The notes under the pieces: generated by a model
Seen by the model: only the letters and a program-made list of their open reading frames with translations
Database searches by the model: none
What the model was told of the DNA's origin: nothing
Position numbers and translations under genes: made by a program
Part shown: piece after piece, positions 18,066 through 26,024 of the stretch
Layout of the letters: every line of letters begins with the position of its first letter
Numbering within the stretch: position 1 is the stretch's first letter
From: CAVZTA01 sp963778025
Lineage (GTDB): Bacteria > Chloroflexota > Limnocylindria > Limnocylindrales > CSP1-4
Reading direction: 5' to 3'
Assembly: GCA_963778025.1 (NCBI GenBank)
Contig: CAVZTA010000001.1
Span: 117,885-181,884, forward strand
DNA length: 64,000 bases

Positions 18066-19116
18066 ATGGCCTACCGCGTCACCCTCATCCCCGGCGACGG
18101 CATCGGACCGGAGCTGGCGGAGGCGACCCGCCGCGTGCTCGATGCATCGGGCGTCGCGTTCGAGTGGGAGCAGGTGGATGCCGGCGAGGCCGTCATGGCC
18201 GAGTACGGGACGCCGCTCCCGGAGCACGTCCTGGAGTCGATCCGCCGCAACAAGGTCGCGCTCAAGGGGCCGATCACCACGCCGGTCGGCGAAGGCTTCC
18301 GGAGCGTCAACGTCACGCTCCGCCAGACGCTCGGCCTGTACGCGAATCTTCGGCCGGCCCGCTCGATCCAGGGCCTGGAGACGCGCTACCAGGACGTCGA
18401 CCTCGTCATCGTCCGCGAGAACACCGAGGACCTGTACGCCGGCATCGAGCACATGGTCGGGCCCGACGCCGCGGAGTCGCATCAAGATCATCACCCGCGC
18501 CGCCTCCGAGCGGATCGCCCGGTACGCGTTCGACTACGCGATCGCCAACGGCCGGCGCAAGGTCACCGCCGTCCACAAGGCGAACATCATGAAGCTGTCC
18601 GACGGGCTGTTCCTGGACAGCTGCCGGACGGTCGCCCGGGACTACGAGGGCAGGATCGAGTTCGAGGACCGCATCGTCGACAACATGTGCATGCAGCTCG
18701 TGCAGAAGCCCGAGCTGTACGACGTCCTCGTGCTGCCCAACCTGTACGGCGACATCGTGAGCGACCTGGCCGCGGGCCTCGTCGGCGGGCTGGGCGTCGC
18801 GCCGGGGGCGAACATCGGCACCGAGGCGGCGGTGTTCGAGCCGGTCCACGGCTCCGCGCCCAAGTACGCGGGTCAGGACAAGGCGAACCCCACCGCGCTG
18901 CTTCTGAGTGGTGTCCTCATGCTCCGGCACCTCGGCGAGCAGGCGGCCGCCGAACGGGTGGAGGCCGCGACGCGCGACGTCATCGCGGCGGGGACCCACG
19001 TGACCTACGACCTCGGCGGGACCGCCGGCACGCGCGAGTTCGCGGACGCGATCATCGCGCGGCTCGGTGACTCGCCCGTCCCGGCTGCGGCCGGCGCCGA
19101 CTCGCTCAGCGCCTGA
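18066..19116 (+). CDS. icd: Isocitrate/isopropylmalate-type dehydrogenase, probably NAD-dependent isocitrate dehydrogenase (frameshifted)
   Basis: Oxidatively decarboxylates isocitrate to 2-oxoglutarate. Family landmarks: TLIPGDGIGPEL at the N-terminus, the phosphate/substrate loop RSVNVTLRQTLGLYANLRP, RENTEDLYAGIEH, KIITRAASERIARYAF, VHKANIMKLSDGLF, and NLYGDIVSDLAAGL, then VHGSAPKYAGQDKANPTA, a coenzyme site with the Asp/Lys arrangement typical of NAD enzymes. One extra C near 18478 (tcgcatc for tcgatc) splits the frame; joining gives about 350 residues. Its position beside sdh and after sucCD favours isocitrate over isopropylmalate, but the latter is not excluded. Confidence 0.8.
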
Positions 19117-19171
19117 CGCCCCTGCCCGCCCGCGACCCGGCGGGACGGCCGCAAGGGCCGGCAACGCTCGA

Positions 19172-19177
19172 TAGAAT
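19172..19177 (+). promoter_or_regulatory. Candidate -10 element of the sdh operon
   Basis: TAGAAT, 77 bases before the ATG of the membrane-anchor gene at 19255. It sits in the only gap before the operon; the -35 is not obvious. Confidence 0.35.
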
Positions 19178-19254
19178 GGAGCCGATCCCCTGATCGCGGC
19201 AGCGACCGTGGTGCCGCGCGCGGATCGTACGGATCGTTCGGAGGCCCATCCCAG

Positions 19255-20049
19255 ATGGCGAGCGCGCCCACCGTCCTGAAGCCACCCGGAACGGCGGTCC
19301 GGGGGGCGTTTCGGACGAATCGGCGGGACCGCTGGTGGATCGCCCCCACCGTCCAGGGGATCCTGTTCACGTTGCTGGCCGGATACCTGTTCTGGTCGGG
19401 CATCCTCTGGACGCCGCTCCTGGGGACGGCGTACGAGGTCGACGGCTACCTCTCGCCGCTGTTCTCGCCGCTCATCGCCCCCGGCTGGTTGCCGTGGTTC
19501 GTGAGCCCCGGGCTCCTCATCCTGTGGATCCCCCTGGGCTTCCGCGCCACCTGCTACTACTACCGGAAGGCGTACTACCGCTTCTACTTCGCCGACCCAC
19601 CGGGATGCGTCGTCGCCGAGCCGAAGATCCACCGCAAGTACGCGATGGAGACGCACCTCCCGTTCATCCTCCAGAACATCCATCGGTACTTCCTGTACCT
19701 GGCATCGATCCCGCTGTTCTTCCTGTGGCTCGACGCCTTCGGGTCGCTCGTCCCCGCGAGTGGCCCACGGCTGGGGCTCGGCAGCGTGGTCTTCTTCGTG
19801 AACGTGGCGCTGTTGACCGGCTTCTCGCTGTCGTGCAACTCGCTGCGCCACATCGCGGGCGGCCGGCTCGATTGCTTCTCGTGCACGCGCCGGCAGCGGG
19901 TGCAGTACTCGCTGTGGCAGCGGCTGACGAGGCTCAACCTCCATCACATGGGCTGGGCCTGGGCGAGCTTCCTGTCCGTGACGCTGGCCGACGTGTATGT
20001 CCGGTCGCTCGCGCTGGGGTTGTTCCAGGACCCCGCCATCCGCCTGTGA
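19255..20049 (+). CDS. Succinate dehydrogenase membrane-anchor-like protein
   Basis: A 264-residue membrane protein with five or so hydrophobic helices: one near residues 28-48 (VQGILFTLLAGYLFWSGI), one at WFVSPGLLILWIPLGF, one at IHRYFLYLASIPLFFLWL, one at LGLGSVVFFVNVALLTGF, and a last near the C-terminus. His residues in HRKYAMETHLPF, NIHRYF, LRHIAGG and NLHHMGW could ligate heme b. The stop overlaps the sdhA start, so it is almost certainly the quinone-reacting anchor of that complex. It differs from the short SdhC/SdhD pair and resembles the single larger anchor found in some actinobacterial-type complexes. Confidence 0.7.
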   Translation: MASAPTVLKPPGTAVRGAFRTNRRDRWWIAPTVQGILFTLLAGYLFWSGILWTPLLGTAYEVDGYLSPLFSPLIAPGWLPWFVSPGLLILWIPLGFRATCYYYRKAYYRFYFADPPGCVVAEPKIHRKYAMETHLPFILQNIHRYFLYLASIPLFFLWLDAFGSLVPASGPRLGLGSVVFFVNVALLTGFSLSCNSLRHIAGGRLDCFSCTRRQRVQYSLWQRLTRLNLHHMGWAWASFLSVTLADVYVRSLALGLFQDPAIRL

Positions 20050-21863
20050 CGCCGAAGACCGAGCGGTTCGAACACGACGTCCTCGTCATCGGGGCCGGCG
20101 GCGCGGGACTCCGAGCGGCGATCGAGGCGGCCGACCAGGGCCGCTCCGTCGGGCTCGTGTGCAAGTCGCTCCTGGGCAAGGCCCACACGGTCATGGCCGA
20201 GGGCGGGGTCGCCGCCGCGCTCGGACATGTCGACCCGCGCGACTCGTGGCAGACGCACTTCCGGGACACGATGGTCGGCGGCAAGATGCTCAACAACCCG
20301 CGGATGGCGCAGCTCCATGCGCAGGAGGCGCCCGATCGGGTCCGCGAGCTGGAGCTCTGGGGCGCCGTCTTCGACCGCACCCAGGACGGTCGGATCCTCC
20401 AGCGTCCGTTCGGCGGCCATTCGCATCCTCGCCTGGCGCATGTCGGCGACCGGACCGGGCTCGAGATGATCCGGACGCTCCAGGACCGTGCGGTCGCCGC
20501 CGGGATCGCGGTGTACATGGAGTGCACGGTCAGCCATCTGATCCGGACCGGCGGCAATGTGACCGGGGCGTTCGGCTACTGGCGCGCGGACGGGCGACCC
20601 GTGCTGTTCGCGGCCCAGGCGATCGTCCTCGCGACGGGCGGCATCGGGAAGGCGTACGAGATCACGTCGAACTCGTGGGAGTACTCGGGTGACGGTCACG
20701 CGCTCGCGTACCGCGTGGGCGCCGAGCTCATCGACATGGAGTTCGTCCAGTTCCACCCGACCGGGATGGTCTGGCCGCCGGGCGTCCGGGGGCTGCTCGT
20801 CACCGAGGCGGTCCGCGGCGAGGGTGGGATCCTTCGCAACAAGCTCGGCGAGCGCTTCATGTGGAGCTACCTGCCCGATGACCGGCGTCACGAGTACGCC
20901 GCCACGGACGAGGAAGCCAAGCAGTGGGTGGAGGCGCTGAGCGCGGGCCGCACGACCGACGCGCGGCGGCCACCGGAGCTGTCCACGCGCGACAACGTCG
21001 CGCGGGCCATCTACACCGAGGTCCGTGAGGGTCGCGGCTCGGATCACGGCGGCGTCTACCTGGACATCAGCTACCTGCCGGCCGACCACGTGCGCCGCAA
21101 GCTGCCGTCGATGTACGAGCAGTTCAAGGAGCTGGCGGACGTCGACATCACGACCGGTCCGATGGAGGTGGGGCCCACGACCCACTACGTGATGGGCGGG
21201 GTCCGGGTGGATCCCGAGACCGGGGCGACCACGGTGCCCGGGCTGTTCGCCGCGGGGGAGGTGAGCGGCGGGATGCACGGAGCGAATCGCCTGGGCGGCA
21301 ATTCCCTGTCCGATCTGCTCGTGTTCGGCCAGCGAACGGGGGCCGGCGCGGCCGCCTACGCGGCGTCCCGCGAGCTGCCGCCGCACGTCGACCCGACGCA
21401 GGTGCGGGCGGCCGAGCAGGAGCTGGGCGCACCGCTCGAGCCGGAGGAGGGCGAGGACCCGTATCGGCTGCGCGAGGCGCTCCAGGCGACCATGCAGTCG
21501 CTGGTGGGCATCTACCGGGTCGAGTCCGATCTGCGGGAGGCCCTGGACCGGATCGCCACGATCCGCGAGGCGGCGACGCGCCTGCGGGTGCCCGGGACGC
21601 GCGCCTTCAACCCGGGATGGCATCTGGTGTTCGAGCTGCGCAACCTGATCGACGTCTCCGAGGCCATCACTCTCAGCGCGCTCCAGCGGACCGAGAGTCG
21701 GGGCGCGCACAGCCGCCTGGACTACCCGGACACCGACCCGGCCTGGGGCCGGATCAACAGCGTGATCAGCCACGAGGCAGGACAGATGCGCGTCACCACC
21801 GCTCCCACGGCGGAGCTCCCGGACGACCTGCGGACCCTCGCGGCCGCCGGCGGCGGATCCTGA
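20046..21863 (+). CDS. sdhA: Succinate dehydrogenase/fumarate reductase flavoprotein subunit
   Basis: FAD subunit that oxidises succinate to fumarate. The FAD dinucleotide motif VIGAGGAGLRAAIEAA opens the protein. KAHTVMAEGGVAAALG contains the His that usually binds FAD covalently. FVQFHPTGM, RGEGGILRNKLGERF, HYVMGGVRVD, PGLFAAGEVSGGMHGANRLGGNSL and TSRD-like CAP-domain residues follow. Length 605 is normal. GTG 20046 overlaps the anchor stop, and the stop overlaps the sdhB ATG (TGATG). Confidence 0.93.
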   Translation: MTPKTERFEHDVLVIGAGGAGLRAAIEAADQGRSVGLVCKSLLGKAHTVMAEGGVAAALGHVDPRDSWQTHFRDTMVGGKMLNNPRMAQLHAQEAPDRVRELELWGAVFDRTQDGRILQRPFGGHSHPRLAHVGDRTGLEMIRTLQDRAVAAGIAVYMECTVSHLIRTGGNVTGAFGYWRADGRPVLFAAQAIVLATGGIGKAYEITSNSWEYSGDGHALAYRVGAELIDMEFVQFHPTGMVWPPGVRGLLVTEAVRGEGGILRNKLGERFMWSYLPDDRRHEYAATDEEAKQWVEALSAGRTTDARRPPELSTRDNVARAIYTEVREGRGSDHGGVYLDISYLPADHVRRKLPSMYEQFKELADVDITTGPMEVGPTTHYVMGGVRVDPETGATTVPGLFAAGEVSGGMHGANRLGGNSLSDLLVFGQRTGAGAAAYAASRELPPHVDPTQVRAAEQELGAPLEPEEGEDPYRLREALQATMQSLVGIYRVESDLREALDRIATIREAATRLRVPGTRAFNPGWHLVFELRNLIDVSEAITLSALQRTESRGAHSRLDYPDTDPAWGRINSVISHEAGQMRVTTAPTAELPDDLRTLAAAGGGS

Positions 21864-22642
21864 TGCCGACCATCACGATGCGGGTCCTCCGGGGTGAACC
21901 CGGCCGGCCGGCGGGCTACGTCGACTTCCAGGTGCCGGTGGAGGAGGGGATGGTCGTCCTCGACGCCCTCCACTGGATCCAGGCCCACGCCGCACCCGAC
22001 CTGGCCGTCCGCTGGAACTGCAAGGCCGCGAAGTGCGGCTCGTGCAGCGCGGAGGTCAACGGCTTCCCGCGCCTGACCTGCAAGACCCGGCTGTCGGACT
22101 ATCCGTCGGACCAGCCCATCACGGTCGAGCCGATGCGCGCCTTCCCGCTCATCCGCGATCTCGTGACCGATGTGTCGTGGAACTACGCCATCAATCGCTC
22201 GATCGAGCCGTTCACCCCGCCGGCTGACGTCCCGCAGACCGACTGGCGCTGGCAGCAGCAGGACATCGAGCGGGTCCAGGAGTTCCGGAAGTGCATCGAG
22301 TGCTTCCTGTGCCAGGACGTCTGCCACGTGCTCCGTGAGCACGAGACCGAGCGGCCGTTCATGGGGCCCCGGTATCTCGTCCGGACCGCCGGCCTGGAGA
22401 TGCATCCGATGGACACGGCCGATCGGACGCGCTACCTCAAGGACGATGCCGGGATCGGCTACTGCAACATCACGAAGTGCTGCACCGAGGTGTGCCCGGA
22501 GCACATCAAGATCACGGACAACGCGATCATCCCGCTCAAGGAGCGGGTCGCGGACGAGTACTACGACCCCATCCGGATGGTCTGGCGGCGCCTTCGAAAG
22601 CGCCGCAAGTCACGCCAGCTCCCGGTCGTCGAAGGCGGATGA
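21863..22642 (+). CDS. sdhB: Succinate dehydrogenase/fumarate reductase iron-sulfur subunit
   Basis: Passes electrons from the flavoprotein to the membrane anchor. The N-terminal ferredoxin domain binds [2Fe-2S] through CKAAKCGSCSAEVNG and a later Cys in RLTC. The C-terminal domain has CIECFLCQDVC and CNITKCCTEVCPEHI for the [4Fe-4S] and [3Fe-4S] clusters. Length 259 with a basic tail (RRLRKRRKSR). It is third in the anchor-sdhA-sdhB operon, starting at ATG 21863 overlapping the sdhA stop by one base. Confidence 0.93.
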   Translation: MPTITMRVLRGEPGRPAGYVDFQVPVEEGMVVLDALHWIQAHAAPDLAVRWNCKAAKCGSCSAEVNGFPRLTCKTRLSDYPSDQPITVEPMRAFPLIRDLVTDVSWNYAINRSIEPFTPPADVPQTDWRWQQQDIERVQEFRKCIECFLCQDVCHVLREHETERPFMGPRYLVRTAGLEMHPMDTADRTRYLKDDAGIGYCNITKCCTEVCPEHIKITDNAIIPLKERVADEYYDPIRMVWRRLRKRRKSRQLPVVEGG

Positions 22643-22676
22643 GGTCCGCGCTCGTCGGCATGACGCGGTCCGGGGC

Positions 22677-23192
22677 GTGACGCTCTGGGGTGACGAGCCC
22701 GCGGGCGACCCCCCGGCGCCGGCCGCGGGACGTCGCTTCGTGATCCGGACGGACGGTGCGGCCCGCGGCAACCCGGGACCGGCATCACTGGGCGCGCTGC
22801 TGATCGACGGTGCTCGCGCGGACGCGCTCGACCCGCTCGCGCCGCCCGACGCCACGATCTCCGAAGCGCTCGGCCGTCAGACGAACAACGTCGCCGAGTG
22901 GACGGGCGTCATCCGGGCGCTCGAGCTCGCCCGCGAGCTGGGCGCCGACCGGGTCGACCTGTTCCTCGACTCCAAGCTCATCGTCGAGCAGCTCCACGGT
23001 CGATGGCGGGTGAAGGACGCCAAGCTGCAGCCGCTGTGGGCGGCGGCGAAGGCGATCCTCGGCGGGTTCCGGCGCTGGTCGGCGACGCACGTCCCGCGGG
23101 CGCTCAACGCGCAGGCGGACGCGCTCGCGAACGAGGCGCTCGATCGCGTGGCGAAGGGCGGACCGGCCGCCGTGGTGCGGCGTCCGAGGTAG
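22677..23192 (+). CDS. Ribonuclease HI family protein
   Basis: Would cleave the RNA strand of RNA-DNA hybrids. The acidic catalytic set is visible: Asp in RTDGAARGNPGPAS, Glu in TNNVAEWTGVIRALELA, Asp in VDLFLDSKLIVEQL, and the last Asp in ALNAQADALANEAL. The domain spans nearly all 171 residues, with a short N-terminal extension. GTG 22677 is the start used; no strong ribosome site is seen. It matches the short RNase HI-like group without an extra hybrid-binding domain. Confidence 0.85.
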   Translation: MTLWGDEPAGDPPAPAAGRRFVIRTDGAARGNPGPASLGALLIDGARADALDPLAPPDATISEALGRQTNNVAEWTGVIRALELARELGADRVDLFLDSKLIVEQLHGRWRVKDAKLQPLWAAAKAILGGFRRWSATHVPRALNAQADALANEALDRVAKGGPAAVVRRPR

Positions 23193-23478
23193 CGCCCGAC
23201 CCAGCGCCTGTTACCGTCGCCCGATGCGGTGGCGCGGCGGCGTGCTGACGGTCCTCCTCCTCACGGTCGTGCTCGTGACGGGCTGGCCGCGCCCGGGCGT
23301 CGTCACCGGACGCCTCAGCCGCGGCCTCGCTCGCGGCCGTGGATGCCTCCGCCGAGCTGCCCGCAGGGCCGGCCATCGGGCTCGACGGACCGCGTGGCGT
23401 GCGCAGCGACTCGGCAGCGGGGTGGTGCCGCCGGGGACGTCGTCCTGGGCCGCTGACGCTCGGTGACGTAGCATTCAC
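23193..23478. other. Gap between RNase H gene and rnpB
   Basis: About 285 bases. A plus-strand frame at 23224-23466 begins with a signal-peptide-like stretch (LLLTVVLVTGWPRPG) but soon turns into Arg-rich, shadow-like sequence. I do not call it a gene; it may be the broken remains of a small exported protein. Confidence 0.3.
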
Positions 23479-23824
23479 GAGCCAGCGAGCCGGCCGGACG
23501 GTCGCGCGCGAGCGATCGCGTGAGGAAAGTCCGGGCTCCGCAGCGCAGGGCAGCGGGTAACCCCCGTCCGCCGCGAGGCGAGGACCAGTGCCACAGTGAC
23601 GATGCCGGCGGCTTCGGCCGTCGGAGTGAAACGCGGCAAACTCTGCCCGGAGCAAGGCCAAGTAGGAGGGCGTGTCTCGGCCATCGGCCGGGAACAGGGC
23701 GCGCTGCTCGAGCCCTCGGGTCGGCCGCATGAGCCGTCGGGTGACCGGCGGACCAGATGGATGACCGTCCCCGCGCCTCGGCGTGGGACAGAACCCGGCT
23801 TACAGGCCGGTCTCGCTGGCACTC
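23479..23824 (+). ncRNA. rnpB: RNase P RNA, bacterial type A
   Basis: Catalytic RNA that trims the 5' ends of precursor tRNAs. The universally conserved blocks occur in order: GAGGAAAGTCCGGGCTCC at 23522, GGGTAACCCCCG, the CCACAGTGACGATGCCGG region, GTGAAACGCGGCAAACTC with GGAGCAAGGCCAAGTAG, CAGATGGATGACCG, and ACAGAACCCGGCTTACAGG near the 3' end. The ends pair through GCCAGCGAG (23481) and CTCGCTGGC (23812), defining P1. The length of about 346 is as expected. The ends are estimated from P1. Confidence 0.95.
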
Positions 23825-23874
23825 ACTCAGGCCGGGCCGGCTCGCATCCGCGCAGGCGCACCCCGGCTCGGTCG

Positions 23875-24025
23875 GCATGCAGATCGTGCATGTCCTGACC
23901 CTCGGGGACGGCCAGCTGGTCGATCCCATGCAGCTCGTGCCTATCGGCGGCGCGCTGATGCACGTACGGCATAGAGGCGACGCGTTCGGGGTCCCCGAGG
24001 GTCACAGCATGCAGATCCTGCATGG
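23875..24025. repeat. 150-bp dyad-symmetric element with four ATGCAnnnnnTGCAT-like palindromes
   Basis: Two 35-base arms (23875-23909 and 23991-24025) are inverted copies of each other with a few mismatches. Inside are four 15-base imperfect palindromes: ATGCAGATCGTGCAT (23877), a weaker copy at 23928, ATGCACGTACGGCAT (23958) and ATGCAGATCCTGCAT (24009). Their starts are spaced 51, 30 and 51 bases. Because of the symmetry both strands have short frames starting MQ-(I/D)-(V/L)-H. It lies between rnpB and the next gene. It could be an operator array, a structured RNA or a mobile-element remnant. Confidence 0.6.
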
Positions 24026-24063
24026 GGCCACTCGGGCTGCTGCCCCTGGTGAGGACGGGTCGA

Positions 24064-24306
24064 CTAGTCCTCGTCCGGGCGGAAGATGTGCGCCGCGGTG
24101 CAGCCGTTGCAGATCGGCGTCGCGGAATCCAGGTCGCCGAGCGGGACAGGCAGCCGGCGGTCGGGGTAGAGGCACTCGACGTCGTACAGGCGCTCGCCCG
24201 TCGTGTCGACGGAGATCAGCCGGCGGAACGTGCAGCGGCGGATCCGATGAGCGGCGAGCCGGAACGCGTCCGCCTCGGGAGGAGACGCTGGGAGCGGGAG
24301 CGCCAT
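24064..24306 (-). CDS. Small hypothetical protein with C-x-x-C motif
   Basis: An 80-residue protein, not recognised. The second half (GERLYDVECLYPDRRLPVPL, then ATPICNGCTAAHIFRPDED) looks like real protein, with a Cys in VECLYP and a C-x-x-C in ICNGC that could bind metal. ATG 24306 is the most likely start; the frame continues upstream with poor composition. A GGAGG lies 13 bases before the ATG, slightly far. It is transcribed towards the dyad element and away from the LysM gene, with which it shares an upstream gap. Confidence 0.5.
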   Translation of the reverse strand: MALPLPASPPEADAFRLAAHRIRRCTFRRLISVDTTGERLYDVECLYPDRRLPVPLGDLDSATPICNGCTAAHIFRPDED

Positions 24307-24420
24307 CGAGCGGCGTGTGCCTCCGGGGGTGACACTGCAACGTCGCTGAAAGACGGATGCGGGGCGTCGGCGGCGGAGCCTAACAGAGCGCCGGTCCCAC
24401 GAGCAACAAGCCGAAGGTAC

Positions 24421-24426
24421 TAGACT
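24421..24426 (+). promoter_or_regulatory. Candidate -10 element of the LysM gene
   Basis: TAGACT, 89 bases before the GTG at 24510. The same hexamer occurs before the genes at 39682 and 52631. Confidence 0.4.
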
Positions 24427-24509
24427 CCCGCCCGACATCGCGTGCAGCAGCGTGTGCCCCCCGCTCGCGCGCGCGAGCGAGCGAGGAGGAACGCGACCTG
24501 ACCGACGAG

Positions 24510-25607
24510 GTGCGGCCGTCCCGGCGCGTCCGGGGCGGTACTCGGGCGGCGGGTCGCACCGCTCCGGACGGCGTCACCGAGAGCGCGGCCGGGCAGGGCG
24601 CGCCGCCGACCGCGGCCGCCGATCCGGGTGACGAGCCGACGACGCGCCCGTGGGCGCCGCAGGCAACCGAGACGGCGGCCGTATCGGACGCCTCCGGACA
24701 TCCGGAGCTCCTCGGGACCAGCCGGTCGGCCGATCCCCGGATCTGTCCGTTCCTGCGGCTCGAGCGCGACGGGGAGCTCGTCGCTCCCCTGGAGGTGGTC
24801 TCGGATCGCCACCTGTGCGTCGCGTTCGGCGAGCCACGGCCGCAATCGGAGCGCCAGCAGGAGCTGCTGTGCCTCCAGGCCGCGCACAGCAACTGCGCGC
24901 GCTACCTCCGCGGCGTCGCGAATCCCGAGGCCCCAGCGACCCGCTCCCGCATCCCTCGCCCGACGGTCCTCGCGGCCGTGGTGCTGCTCGCATCGATCGG
25001 GTTCTCGTTCGGCTTCGTGCTCCAGCGCGGCGGCCTGGAGCTGAGCGGATTCCAGTCGCCCAGTCAGTCGGCGGGGGCGTCCCGGCCGGTCCCGTCCGCG
25101 ACGACCGCCGCGGTGGCTGCGTCCCACGCGGCCTTCGGCCCGGGCGTGTCGATCAGCCCCCTCCCGGCCGCGACCGAGATCGCGACCGCCGGGCCGACCG
25201 CCACACCGCCGCCGCCGACACCCGGCCCCACCGTCGCCCCAACGCCTGGCCATTCGCCGAGCCCGACGCCTGGCCCTTCGCTCAGCCCGTCGCCGGTGCC
25301 GACGCCGAGCGCGAGCGCCGTCGCGACCCCGGTCGCGACGCCTGCTGTCACCCCCGCGCCGACGCCCGAGCCCACGCCGCGGCGCACGGCGACGCCCCGA
25401 CCCACGAGCGACCGGTTCGCCGTGATCACCAGGTGCCCCGGGCGGAGCGACTGCTGGATCTACACGGTCCGCACCGGGGACAACCTGTTCTCGATCGCGC
25501 ACTGGTTCGGCGTGTCGCTGGACCGGATCTATGCGATGAACCCGTGGGCGAGGACGCGGGGCATCCACCCCGGCAACGACCTGCTGATCCCGACGCCGAC
25601 CCGCTGA
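24510..25607 (+). CDS. Single-pass membrane protein with Cys-rich cytoplasmic domain and extracellular LysM
   Basis: Residues 75-140 hold a Cys-containing module (ICPFLRLE, RHLCVAF, ELLCLQAAHSNCARYLRG) that precedes one transmembrane helix (VLAAVVLLASIGFSFGFVL, about residues 153-171). A long Pro/Thr/Ser linker with repeated PTPGP units follows. The C-terminal LysM domain (WIYTVRTGDNLFSIAHWFGV, then IYAMNPWARTRGIHPGNDLLIP) should bind peptidoglycan. GTG 24510 is used; a CTG nine bases after a GAGGAGGA site (24499) is an alternative start. It precedes the cell-wall cluster and probably links the envelope to the cytoplasmic Cys module. Role unknown. Confidence 0.75.
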   Translation: MRPSRRVRGGTRAAGRTAPDGVTESAAGQGAPPTAAADPGDEPTTRPWAPQATETAAVSDASGHPELLGTSRSADPRICPFLRLERDGELVAPLEVVSDRHLCVAFGEPRPQSERQQELLCLQAAHSNCARYLRGVANPEAPATRSRIPRPTVLAAVVLLASIGFSFGFVLQRGGLELSGFQSPSQSAGASRPVPSATTAAVAASHAAFGPGVSISPLPAATEIATAGPTATPPPPTPGPTVAPTPGHSPSPTPGPSLSPSPVPTPSASAVATPVATPAVTPAPTPEPTPRRTATPRPTSDRFAVITRCPGRSDCWIYTVRTGDNLFSIAHWFGVSLDRIYAMNPWARTRGIHPGNDLLIPTPTR

Positions 25608-25883
25608 CGGCGCCCCGCCGTCGCGACCCCGCGACACCGCGCCACCCCTGCGAGCACCCCGACTGCTCGGATCCCGCCCGAGCCCGCACGTCACGCAGCC
25701 CACCGCGCCACCGCCGGCGACGTGACCAGCGCGGTCACGAGGGGGGTGAGCAAGGGATCGCTACCGCCAGGACGGCGCCGCCGTCGAGACGCCGCGACAC
25801 CGCCGGCGACGTGACCAGCGCGGTGACCGGGGCTGCGAGCAGCGGGATCGCTACGGCGAGCCAGCAGGTGGCGACGAAACGCA
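25608..25883. other. Gap before mraZ with an imperfect direct repeat
   Basis: No convincing gene. Besides the direct repeat listed separately, nothing except the mraZ promoter region at its right end is recognised. Frames on either strand are Arg/Pro-rich and shadow-like. Confidence 0.4.
25709..25827. repeat. Two direct copies of a ~60-bp unit 89 bases apart
   Basis: Copies begin at 25710 and 25799. Both start with CGCCGGCGACGTGACCAGCG and both contain GGATCGCTAC about 45 bases later. The first carries the inverted pair GTGACC-AGCGC-GGTCAC, while the second has one changed base. The function is unknown; it may be a remnant of a repeat family. Confidence 0.5.
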
Positions 25884-25912
25884 TTGACGTGGGCCCCGGC
25901 CGCCCCTACTGT
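25884..25912 (+). promoter_or_regulatory. Promoter of the dcw cluster
   Basis: TTGACG (25884-25889), a 17-base spacer and TACTGT (25907-25912) form the clearest sigma-70 type promoter in the window. Transcription would start near 25919, inside the MraZ boxes. Confidence 0.65.
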
Positions 25913-25918
25913 GCGCGG

Positions 25919-25944
25919 AAGTGGCCCAAAGTGGTGAATAGTGG
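25919..25944 (+). promoter_or_regulatory. MraZ boxes
   Basis: Three direct repeats, AAGTGG, AAAGTGG and ATAGTGG, with GTGG at 25921, 25931 and 25941, an exact 10-base period. This matches the repeat type bound by MraZ in its own promoter in other bacteria. The overlap with the predicted transcription start suggests autorepression. Confidence 0.75.
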
Positions 25945-26024
25945 GGTATGCTCCCACGAATGACCCGGGAGGCGGGTCGCCGGGCCACATCAGCCCACGT
26001 CAAGGCAGGGAGTGGCAGGGATCG

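Noticed and set aside
23224..23466. Small exported protein upstream of rnpB
   Set aside because: Only the first 20 residues look like a signal peptide; the rest is Arg-rich and frame-shifted, with no ribosome site.
23823..24023. Minus-strand small protein starting MQDLHAVTLGDP
   Set aside because: It mirrors a similar frame on the plus strand because the DNA is dyad-symmetric; coding on either strand is not supported.
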